Shown here piece by piece: positions 6,901-13,800 of a stretch of DNA of 15,888 bases. This stretch comes from Ruminococcaceae bacterium UBA2857 (GTDB lineage: Bacteria > Bacillota > Clostridia > Oscillospirales > Acutalibacteraceae): positions 6,678 through 22,565 of the forward strand of contig DEFH01000047.1 in NCBI GenBank assembly GCA_002350705.1, given 5' to 3'. A program made the position numbers and the translations under genes. Below the pieces are notes generated by a model, which was given only the letters and a program-made list of their open reading frames with translations, was not told the DNA's origin and did no database searches. Positions within the stretch are counted from its first letter, which is position 1; each line of letters starts with the position of its first letter.

Positions 6901-8715
6901 GTCGATGTGCTGAACGGTAACGGTACCGCTTTCTTCTGCTTCTGCCGTCGGCTCCTGTATAAGAATCGTACCGTGTTCACCGGCATTGAATGTAACTGTT
7001 CCGTCGGCAACAACGGCCTTGCTGCTGTCATAGAAGTTTTCAAGCTCCGTACCGTCGTTCCAGAGAGAGGAAACATTGACACTGACGGAACCGTTTGCAT
7101 TGATAACGGCAGCTATTTTGTCATCATCATAAATTCTTGCAAATGCGATACCGTTGGAAGAATCCAGAGCAGTATTGGCACCTGCACCGACGGCAAGGTG
7201 ATTGTTTCTGAAACGTCCCACAATGCCCCAGTGTGCGGTAAGGTCGGCATTTTCGCCAAAGTTCATATCACTTCTGAGAGAGTGACCTGCCCCGCCGTTT
7301 CCGTCATTCTGGACACCCTCTGCCGTCTGACGATTGGTTTCATCACCGTAGTAAATCTGCACAGCACCGGGCATGAGCAGGAATGCAGAGCCCATGTAAT
7401 ACATATCATCTGATCTTGTCAGGACAGTATCATGTGATGAAATATAGGAAAGTACATTGAAACTCGGATCGGAGTTGATCTTGTCTGCATAACTCTGATA
7501 GGTTTGTGCTACCTTTGACGGCAGAAGAAGACTTCCGCCTGTTGTTTCAAAGTTGATCATGGAGTCAAAGCCGCCCTCCGTGTAGTAGCTGTCTTTGTAT
7601 ACACCGTGATCCCAGTGTTCGCCGGTCATCCAGAAATCAAGATCATCCAATTTCTTTGTAGGGTTAGCCTGTTTCCACTCTTTGAGTGCCTCAACGCACT
7701 TGTCCTTGAGCTGTTTCCACGAAGCCTTGTCAACGTGTTTGGCGGTATCGCAGCGGAAACCGTCTACACCGTATGTTCTTACCCAGTCTGCAAGCCAGTC
7801 TGAAAGATAGCCTGTAACCGTGTTGGAAGAACCGTATTTTTCGATTTTTTCTTCCAGTGTACCTTCATTTGTCCATTTTGTTTGCAGGAACTGAGGGATA
7901 CCGACTTTTGTCGTCTGCTCTGTTTTGAAGTCCGGCAGACCTGTCAGACATTGTGTCAACTCATTTCCGCTGCCTTCGGTATAGCCCGGAAGTCCTGACC
8001 TTACCCAGTCAGATCCCCACCAGCGTCCCCATGCTGCCGCATCACTCGTATAATCTATCATACTGTGATACTGTGAAAGCTGACCTGAATCATATACGGA
8101 TTTCCAGCCGTCAAGGAGAGTACCGTAATTGTATTCATTCATGTCTATCATGTTGTTATAGCCTGCATGATTCATCACAACATCCATAACGATACGGATA
8201 CCGTGTTCATGAGCAGTGTCTACCAGTGTTTGAAACTCCTGCTTTGTACCAAAAGCCGCATCAGGCTCCGTATAGTCAAGTACATAGTAGCCGTGATAGG
8301 AATAGTGGGCAAAGTTATCTCCCAACACATAGCCGTGGATCTGTTCGTAAGGAGCAGTCAACCAGATGGCATTGACCCCGAGATTGTCAAAGTAGCCCTC
8401 ATTGATCTTATCGGTGATACCGGCAAAATCACCGCCATGAAAAGTGGCTCTTTGGTCGCTCAAAGCAACATCCTGCCTTCCGTAGGCATTGTCATTAGAG
8501 GAATCTCCGTTGTTAAAACGGTCAGTCAGCAAAAAATAGACCGTAGCATTATCCCATGAGAACCGGGACGGATTATCGTTTGATACGTTCACATCTGCTG
8601 CATTGACAGAAACACCGGTATCGAATGATCCCGTTGTTGTAAGGCCTGTTCCTGCAAGTATTGCCGAAACAAGTGATACAGCCAGTATTTTTCGCCAAAC
8701 TTTACTTAATTTCAT
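3985..8715 (-). CDS. Secreted multimodular GH13 alpha-amylase with CBM26, Big_2 and LRR modules
   Basis: 1576 residues. The start is fixed by AGGAGG eight bases upstream. Residues 1-40 are a signal peptide (KxxKVWRK, hydrophobic core, VNAA|D). GH13 catalytic region about 57-510: DVVMNH 178-183, GFRCDTAKH 319-327 (nucleophile D323), acid/base E366 in TGEH, ISSHDT 425-430 (D429), so the catalytic triad is complete. The insert with LPDFKTE near 260-266 resembles MalS-type (GH13_19) enzymes. Then: beta C-domain to about 588; MucBP-like 597-661; CBM26-like starch-binding module 665-755 (AWPG at 697-700); Big_2 Ig-fold 763-842; BspA-type LRR_5 block 846-1008; second CBM26-like 1016-1113 (AWPG at 1049-1052); second Big_2 1123-1199; four tandem modules of about 90 residues to the C-terminus. 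It should hydrolyse internal alpha-1,4 links of starch outside the cell. No dockerin, LPXTG or C-terminal anchor is visible. It has its own promoter and terminator and is divergent from the synthetase gene. Confidence 0.95.
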   Translation of the reverse strand: MKLSKVWRKILAVSLVSAILAGTGLTTTGSFDTGVSVNAADVNVSNDNPSRFSWDNATVYFLLTDRFNNGDSSNDNAYGRQDVALSDQRATFHGGDFAGITDKINEGYFDNLGVNAIWLTAPYEQIHGYVLGDNFAHYSYHGYYVLDYTEPDAAFGTKQEFQTLVDTAHEHGIRIVMDVVMNHAGYNNMIDMNEYNYGTLLDGWKSVYDSGQLSQYHSMIDYTSDAAAWGRWWGSDWVRSGLPGYTEGSGNELTQCLTGLPDFKTEQTTKVGIPQFLQTKWTNEGTLEEKIEKYGSSNTVTGYLSDWLADWVRTYGVDGFRCDTAKHVDKASWKQLKDKCVEALKEWKQANPTKKLDDLDFWMTGEHWDHGVYKDSYYTEGGFDSMINFETTGGSLLLPSKVAQTYQSYADKINSDPSFNVLSYISSHDTVLTRSDDMYYMGSAFLLMPGAVQIYYGDETNRQTAEGVQNDGNGGAGHSLRSDMNFGENADLTAHWGIVGRFRNNHLAVGAGANTALDSSNGIAFARIYDDDKIAAVINANGSVSVNVSSLWNDGTELENFYDSSKAVVADGTVTFNAGEHGTILIQEPTAEAEESGTVTVQHIDSESGSVLKTQTLSGVVGNSYSVSADTQLLENYELVKTEGSTTGTYSSDNEIVKFYYRAVPITALTVHYYNTSWSKVNIYAYDKSETKQYAGAWPGAAMTNDGNGWWSYNFSDIEDALIIFNDTGTSQDPGHMQPGYHISDESWIKDGQILTENPEEPIISSISLDKETAEVEINKTVSLTAAVTPDGSAIVWSSSDDSIATVSDTGVVTGIKAGKATITAALSGSPDVSASAEITVTDCKYGENVYYNLDSNGTLNIYGTGAMYDYQFDGDYCDAPFYESENVKEVIIHDGVTSIGKLAFCQYWGLVDVSIPDSVTFIDEEAFSNCTELTSVVIPNGVTSIGKDAFRYCYNLKNIYISDSVTNIGDCAFGYSYPGKIEDVTITGYRGTAAETYANENGFTFIALDEPIITKDVRIYFDNSSYNWSNVYAYVYTGDGASAKSMAAWPGVKMTEKNSQGYFMLNVAEGFENGKVLFNDGTGFASNRYPGDQEPGLPIGGSSKVLRQNHYWDTYTEEEPFTVTLNETEASVKEGQTVSLTATVSPEGQAVVWLSSDDSIATVSDTGVVTGIKAGTATITAALADNQNIKASAEITVKAVPAELVNVSSISASTVQFGTSVIIKGKAQGGTPPYSYEILYKLSSESNWKTLQDYSTNASVSFKPEKTGTYNIRVTAKDADGTRAEKNLSVKVKALPLENTSVLAATEIYLGETIDIMASAAGGTGDYKYQVLYKQKTVDKWSSAQSYNTNDRVSIKPSQPVVYDVCVKVKDSNNTEVKKYFEVNVIDNRIKNISTLSASSIVFGDTVTVNAAASGSTGFYQYAVYTKKTYEKTWSCKQTFKANPIISVKPNQATAYDICVKVRDNKGTVAKKYFVLEVTEKAEELANHSTISDTEIALGEEVTVLASANGSTGFYQYAVFYKSASDTDWTTVQDYSAKSVVSIKPDLAENYSICVSIRDDLNNEVNKYFTLTVGS
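3994..5097 (-). repeat. Four tandem modules of about 90 residues at the amylase C-terminus
   Basis: Residues 1207-1294, 1300-1386, 1394-1480 and 1488-1574 share one pattern: an N-terminal S-x-x-x-(F/L)G-(D/E/T) strand, a Y-x-Y-x-V/I-x-Y-K core, W, then KP, Y-x-I/V-x-V, and a closing KYF-x-L/V strand. Units 3 and 4 both contain GSTGFYQYAV, so they are the most recent duplication. The pattern recalls triple-tyrosine (Y_Y_Y, PF07495) beta-sandwich modules seen in clostridial surface proteins. Role unknown; a spacer, a cell-wall or a glycan-binding role are all possible. Confidence 0.75.
5170..5260 (-). repeat. Direct repeat, Big_2 copy 2 of the large amylase
   Basis: This 91-base stretch matches 6241-6331 at 82 of 91 positions by my hand count, with no gaps. 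It encodes the SSDDSIATVSDTG core of the second Big_2 domain. DNA-level identity this high points to recent duplication or gene conversion between the two Ig modules. Confidence 0.8.
5692..6180 (-). other. BspA-type leucine-rich-repeat block inside the amylase
   Basis: Encodes residues 846-1008. It opens with the BspA-like lead-in (YYNLDSNGTLNIYGTGAM) and has about three LRR_5 units of the form I-P-x-x-V-T-x-I-x-x-x-A-F-x-x-C (around 891-910, 914-933, 937-956), ending in a partial unit and the usual GYRGTAAETYANENG closing element. BspA-type LRRs usually mediate binding to proteins or host surfaces, and I know of no enzymatic role. It sits exactly between the two CBM26-Big_2 pairs. Confidence 0.8.
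6241..6331 (-). repeat. Direct repeat, Big_2 copy 1 of the large amylase
   Basis: Partner of the repeat at 5170-5260, at a distance of 1071 bases (357 codons), so recombination between the copies would be in frame. It would remove the LRR block and one CBM26 module. Confidence 0.8.
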
Positions 8716-8723
8716 ACATTCAA

Positions 8724-8729
8724 CCTCCT
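8724..8729 (-). promoter_or_regulatory. Ribosome binding site of the large amylase
   Basis: A perfect AGGAGG on the minus strand, eight bases before the ATG at 8715. It fixes the start codon and predicts strong translation. Confidence 0.85.
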
Positions 8730-8816
8730 AAACATTTCAATTTTTGAAGCTGTATCCATGTGAGAACAGTTGCCGTTTCTGTTCAAACAATGAATTTCCA
8801 ACTGTATATACTCACT

Positions 8817-8845
8817 ATTATAACATTATGTACTAAAAAAATCAA
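8817..8845 (-). promoter_or_regulatory. Promoter of the large amylase
   Basis: On the minus strand: TTGATT (8840-8845), 17 bp, TATAAT (8817-8822). It predicts transcription from about 8810 and a leader of about 95 bases that contains inverted repeats, so control at the leader is possible. Confidence 0.65.
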
Positions 8846-9004
8846 CAATAAATATGAAATATAAATAAAACGATAGTAACTTGTTTTGCGGAAAGTTTAC
8901 AATATTGCGACTACCATTTGATTTCCCCATCTGAATCAAGCGGCAAAACACACATATCATTTCTTCGTTCCGAAAAATAATGAAATATTGTATCAAATTT
9001 TATA

Positions 9005-9033
9005 TTGACCATACCTGCTCGAAATGTTATAAT
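9005..9033 (+). promoter_or_regulatory. Promoter of the asparagine-synthetase-like gene
   Basis: TTGACC at 9005-9010, 17 bp, TATAAT at 9028-9033, about 39 bases before the ATG at 9072. The close promoter shows that the gene's short N-terminus is not caused by a missed upstream start. Confidence 0.75.
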
Positions 9034-9071
9034 TTTTACAAAATTCGACAACAGAAAGCAGGATTCTCAAT

Positions 9072-10613
9072 ATGAACATGACAGAACCAAAAATACAGAT
9101 CAGTTATTTCAGCGGATATATCCGCAACTGGAAACATCTTTGCCGTGAGCTGGAACTTCCCGCTGATCTTGACAGAAAAACCCGTGAAAATGCCATCTTG
9201 TTAAAAGCCTATGAAAAATGGGGACTGTCTATGATGGAACATCTTTACGGCATGTTTGCCATTGCCGTTCGGGATAACGAAAAACAAAAGTTATTCTGTA
9301 TCAGAGATCAGGTCGGTCAAAAACAAATGTTTTATACCGTATCAGACAATACCTTTCTCTGCTCGGGAGATATTAACGAGATTGTCGGCGACAGCAGAGT
9401 AAAAAAACAATTCAATCTGCGTATGCTCCAGCAATACCTTTTTTACGGCTATCCGATAGGAGAGGAAACCTTTTATGAGGGTGTATACAAGCTCTGTCCC
9501 GGACATTATGCCGAGTGGGACGGACAAAAAGTCACCGTTCACCGTTACTGGAAGCCTGTTTTTGAACCCGACACAAGTTGTACGGCTGATGACTGGGCCA
9601 AGGAAATTGCTGATACAGTAGAAGAAATACTCTCTGAAGAAAGAGATGATACCCAATTTCCGCACAAGGAATCCTTTTTGTCAGGCGGTGTGGATTCTTC
9701 CTATCTGTTTGCGGCAAGTGACGCTGTGTGTGCCAATACGATAGGCTATGAAGAGCCGGGGTTTGATGAATCCGAACCGGCAAGACACACCGCAGAAGTT
9801 CTCGGCAAAGGTTTCCGTGTGAAAACTATCAGCCCGAAAGAATATTTTGACAGGATCGAAACGGTCATTGACAAAATGGGACAGCCTTTGGGTGATGCAT
9901 CGGCAGTGGCATTTTCTCTGGGCTGTCAGGCAGTCAAGGCATACTCTGACGTGGTATATTCGGGAGAAGGGATCGACGAATTTTTCGGAGGATACAATGC
10001 CCATAAGAATCCTCTGAATCCCGACTGGGTATATCTTACCTGTTCCCACATCATGTCGGAAGAAGTTGTAAAAAGTCTGATGCTTGATTATAACAGTGAT
10101 GTCAAAGCCGATGCCCCTGTGATGAGTTTCTGGAACGAAACGGACGGTCAGGATGAGCTTTCCAGAAAACTGACCATTGATATTTCCTTATGGTTAGAGG
10201 GAGATATTTATCTCAATACAGACCGTACCAGTACAGCCTGCGGTATCGAACTGCATACCCCTTTCAGTGACCTGAGACTGTTCAACGTTGCTCGAAGAAT
10301 TCCTGCTTCTTTCAAATTCATGGGAGAGCAAAATAAATATGTATTCCGTAAAGCTGCGGCATCTGTCCTTCCCGAAGAAATTGCCTTCCGTAAAAAAGTC
10401 GGTTTTGCGGTACCAATCAGAAAATGGCTGGCGGATGAAAAATATAACGGTTCTGTTGTGGAGAAACTCTTTGGAGAGACTTCTGAAAAATTCTTCCGTC
10501 AGTCAGAACTGGAAGAACTCTGGAAACGCTACCGGAACGGAGAAGAATTTCTTTGGAACAGAATTTATGCGATTTATGTATTTATTTTGTGGTATGATGT
10601 GAAATTTCGGTAA
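9072..10613 (+). CDS. Asparagine-synthetase-like ATP-dependent amidotransferase homologue lacking the N-terminal cysteine
   Basis: 513 residues; AGGA at 9060-9063 supports the ATG at 9072. The C-terminal synthetase domain is complete: PP-loop SGGVDSS 204-210, YSGEGIDEFFGGY 296-308 (family SGxGxDExFGGY), the TDRTSTACGIELHTPFSDLRL region (383-403), and the FRKKVGFAVPIRKWL signature (439-453). It should bind ATP and adenylate an acid substrate. The N-terminal glutaminase (GATase_7) domain is cut short. The family begins MCGI with Cys as the nucleophile, but this protein starts near the GEIYNYREL position (here GYIRNWKHL, 15-23), so about the first 60-70 residues, including the Cys and the RGPD region, are absent. 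The SDTE-type glutamine-binding segment is also changed (TREN, 37-40). It therefore cannot use glutamine in the usual way and may use free ammonia or an internal amine, as Cys-less beta-lactam synthetases do. It lies between two amylases; no terminator is visible after it, so read-through into the next amylase is possible. Confidence 0.85.
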   Translation: MNMTEPKIQISYFSGYIRNWKHLCRELELPADLDRKTRENAILLKAYEKWGLSMMEHLYGMFAIAVRDNEKQKLFCIRDQVGQKQMFYTVSDNTFLCSGDINEIVGDSRVKKQFNLRMLQQYLFYGYPIGEETFYEGVYKLCPGHYAEWDGQKVTVHRYWKPVFEPDTSCTADDWAKEIADTVEEILSEERDDTQFPHKESFLSGGVDSSYLFAASDAVCANTIGYEEPGFDESEPARHTAEVLGKGFRVKTISPKEYFDRIETVIDKMGQPLGDASAVAFSLGCQAVKAYSDVVYSGEGIDEFFGGYNAHKNPLNPDWVYLTCSHIMSEEVVKSLMLDYNSDVKADAPVMSFWNETDGQDELSRKLTIDISLWLEGDIYLNTDRTSTACGIELHTPFSDLRLFNVARRIPASFKFMGEQNKYVFRKAAASVLPEEIAFRKKVGFAVPIRKWLADEKYNGSVVEKLFGETSEKFFRQSELEELWKRYRNGEEFLWNRIYAIYVFILWYDVKFR

Positions 10614-10715
10614 TCTGATGGTGTGTTTTGTATCTGTTTTGTTTCACTTTTCTTTTCAGCAGTAAACCAAAAATAGTTTTATGCAATTCTGTTTAGTAAA
10701 AATGTCATTAAAAAA
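10614..10715 (+). other. Spacer after the synthetase gene without a visible terminator
   Basis: T-rich sequence (runs of TTTT at several points between 10625 and 10660), but I find no stem of useful length before them. Read-through from the synthetase gene into the downstream amylase is therefore possible. Confidence 0.4.
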
Positions 10716-10744
10716 TTGACAATGAATTTTATTTATGTTAAAAT
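10716..10744 (+). promoter_or_regulatory. Promoter of the amylase-transglutaminase gene
   Basis: A perfect TTGACA at 10716-10721, 17 bp, TAAAAT at 10739-10744. Transcription near 10751 gives a leader of about 120 bases. Confidence 0.75.
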
Positions 10745-10750
10745 TGGAAT

Positions 10751-10869
10751 GAGCAAAAGTCTGTGCGGAAACACTGCCAATATGTTGGAAAGGAGGAAAA
10801 AAGGTTATTTGCTGTGTTATCTGCAAAAGATGAATTCATCGGTTAACAAACAGAAAAGGAGTGATTTAT
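10751..10869 (+). promoter_or_regulatory. Leader of the amylase-transglutaminase gene with a second ribosome-binding-like site
   Basis: The leader has a perfect AAAGGAGG at 10789-10796, far from the amylase start. It lies in the loop of a possible stem (AACACTGC 10770-10777 with GCTGTGTT 10811-10818, seven of eight pairs). The true site AAAGGAG is at 10855-10861, eight bases before the ATG at 10870. The first site could serve a leader frame starting with TTG at 10809, which overlaps the amylase start, or it could be a ribosome standby site. No known riboswitch is recognised. Confidence 0.4.
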
Positions 10870-13800
10870 ATGAGTTTGTTTCGCAAACTTACCAGCGTTG
10901 TCTTATCTGCTTGTCTGACTTTTTCCGCTGCGGCAGCGGGTACGGTATCTGTAACGGCAGAATCGGAACAGACCTATGAGACGTACGCCCAAGAAACGAT
11001 TGGCGGCAGTGCGATACTGCATTGCTGGAACTGGTCTTACAACGACATTAAGGATAATTTGGCGGAAATAGCAGCAGCAGGCTATACGGCTGTACAGACG
11101 TCACCTGTTCAGCCGCCCAAAGATTACGGTGCGACCTGGCTTAACATCACCGATAACTGGTGGAAGCTGTATCAGCCCTTAGACCTGAACATTACGGACG
11201 GCACCAATTATCAGTCATGGCTCGGTACAAAATCAGAACTGACAGAACTTTGCACCGAAGCTGATAAATACGGCATTAAGGTCATTGTCGATATTGTGGC
11301 AAATCACCTTGCCAATAACGGCTCCGATGGCGGTACATTCAGTCGTTTGCACAGTGATGTTTCTCAGGATATGCGGCAAAGTGAGTATTACCATAATGAT
11401 TATACCAGTGATATTACTCGATATAATACGACACAATATAATATCGGTATGCCCGACCTGAATACGCAACATTCCTATGTTCAACAGAAAGCATTGCAAT
11501 TTCTCGAAGATTGTGTTGACTGCGGTGTTGACGGATTCCGTTTTGATGCGGCTAAACATATTGAGTTGCCGACAGATGACCAAAGCTTTAAAGGCGATTT
11601 CTGGCCGATTGTCATCAACGGGGTGAAAGATTATGCAAGCCAAAAAGGCAAACCGGAACTCTATATCTATGGTGAGATTCTCGGAAGTGCCGGAACAGAC
11701 ATTCAAAACTATACACAGTACATGGCTGTAACGGATAATACGACCGGTGATCATATTCTGGACAAAACTTACTGGAATGCCGCCCAGTCAATGATTGCAA
11801 CCATCAGCTCGGATGAAAATAATGACGGTAACGGCAAAGCCGGTTTGACCGCAAGTCAAAAAGTTCTTTGGGTGGAATCACATGATACCTATGCCGGCAA
11901 TGCAAGCAACGGCTATTTTTATAGTGATGATTCTATGGATCATTATACAACAAGGTTTGTCGATGATGAGATCATTACACGTGCATGGGCTGTTGTCGGT
12001 TCAAGAGCAGATTCCGTTTCGCTGTTCTTTGCACGTCCCGTTGCGGATTATGCGAATATATCAACTGCGAGTATGGGAGCAGCAAGCCTTGATGATAACT
12101 GGAAATCAACGGCTGTTGCCGAAGTCAACAAGTTTAAAAATGCCTTTGACGGCAAGTCGGAATACCTCTCTTATTCAGGCAATACTGTCTATAATGAGCG
12201 TGGTACAAAAGGTGTTGTTATCTCCAAACTTGACGGAGGCGGTTCTGTCAGCTTGACAGCCCACAAAATGGCTGACGGCACTTATACCGATCACGTAACA
12301 GGAAATGAATTTACCGTTTCTGGCGGTATTATATCCGGTACGGTAGGCAGTACGGGTGTAGCAGTTGTTTATAATGCCGGTGATGTGAATGATTCGGAGT
12401 TTACGGTCGCTTCCAATAAGCTGTATCTCATTCCGGGTACATGGAGCAAGGCAGGAGCTACGTTCAAAGTGTGCCTGTCTAACAGCAATACCAATACCGA
12501 ATTGAACCTTGATATGACAGCTTCATCCGTGGAGGGAATGTATGAAGCGGCTTTGTCTGAAAATTCGTTGTGGACAAGCGTAAAATTCCGGCGTATAAGC
12601 AGTAATGACGGTACCACGATATGGAATTATACTCCCGAATATTTCCTTGCAGATAATAATGACTGTTATACAATACCGTCATCATTGCCGGGCAGCTGGA
12701 CGGGTGATGTTGGTACATGGAGTACTTATACCTCTGAAGTCTCCGAAGTCTCTCAGGCTTCCGAAACTTCCGAAACGTCAGAAGTCTCTCAGACTTCCGA
12801 AACTTCCGAAACGTCAGAAGTCTCTCAGACCTCCGAAACTTCCGAAACACCTCAGAGCGAAAACCTTATCTATTTTGTGCCCAGTTCTTACTGGAAACAG
12901 TATGATGCTCGTTTTGTATTATATACATTCGGTGACAACGGTGACAGCTGGACAAATATGACAAAAATCAATGATGACCTCTATTCTGTTGCAATTCCCG
13001 AAGGAAACTGGAATGGTATTATTTTCTGTCGTATGAAGCCGGATGGTGAGAACAGATGGAATAATTCCGGTGAAACAGAACCTGTATGGGGGCAGACGAA
13101 CGATCTTACTATCCCCACAGACGGAAGTAATTGTTTCACAGTTGAAGAAAATGTTTGGAATAAAGTTAATGGTACATGGAGTACTTATGTACCTCACGAA
13201 CACGCTTACACTCCGTCATGGCAATGGGCTGATGATAACACAAGTGCAACATTGACATTGACCTGTACTTGCGGTGACAGCTATTCATACGATTCCGATA
13301 GTGTAACTGCTGTACCTGAAAGCGAATCTACCTGTACAGAAGCAGGTATTACGATCATTACAGCGTCAGTGACCGTTGACGGTACGCCTTACAGCACTTC
13401 AAAGAGTGTTACCGTTGCCGCAACGGGACACAGCTATGGCGAACCCGAATGGACATGGGCTGACGACTACAGCACAGCAACAGCAACATTTACCTGTTCT
13501 GTCTGCGGTGCAGAGAGACCGGTTGGTGCCAATGTTACAAGCAAATCGAGCGGTATAAGCACTGTCTATACCGCAACGGCAGATTTTTATGGAGAAACTT
13601 ATACCGATACAAAGACAGTTGTCGATTATCCGTTAAAGACTCCGAAAGGCTTTATCGAAAAAGAAGAGCAGGAAGGCGATATAGCGTATCAGCAAAATAA
13701 TGCAGATATGCTTTATGAAATATTTGAGGGCATACTGTCACATAAGACATCAATAGATGTTTCTGATTACAGTTTGCTGCCTGAGGATAATTGGGAAAAA

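Larger units (their letters stand above)
8716..9071. other. Divergent control region between the large amylase and the synthetase gene
   Basis: 356 bases without a gene. Both edges hold a promoter (8817-8845 leftward, 9005-9033 rightward). The amylase side has a leader of about 95 bases with two overlapping inverted repeats: GAACAG 8764-8769 with CTGTTC 8779-8784, and ACAGTTG 8766-8772 with CAACTGT 8799-8805. The middle holds nested inverted repeats: TGTTTTGC 8882-8889 with GCAAAACA 8943-8950, and TTGATT 8918-8923 with AATCAA 8934-8939. These could be operator sites for a sugar-responsive regulator, but none matches a motif that I can name with confidence. Confidence 0.5.

Noticed and set aside
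6820..7413. 197-residue open frame on the plus strand opposite the amylase
   Set aside because: Antisense shadow of the GH13 catalytic region; no ribosome binding site, no domain, composition typical of a reversed gene.
8861..8882. Catabolite-responsive (cre) site near AAACGATAGT
   Set aside because: Too many mismatches to the TGWAANCGNTNWCA consensus, and it is upstream of the promoter.
10861..10869. GTG at 10861 as start of the second amylase
   Set aside because: Its first base is the last G of the AAAGGAG ribosome binding site that serves ATG 10870.
10751..10869. Riboswitch (c-di-GMP or similar) in the amylase leader
   Set aside because: No conserved core of a riboswitch class that I know could be found.
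12379..12408. Dockerin-like AGDVNDSE at residues 503-510 of the second amylase
   Set aside because: Only one calcium-loop-like fragment, no second repeat, and it is in the linker after the C-domain; not a dockerin.
12742..12849. CRISPR-like array with 36-base units
   Set aside because: The units are contiguous with no spacers and stay in frame as a Ser/Thr/Glu linker.
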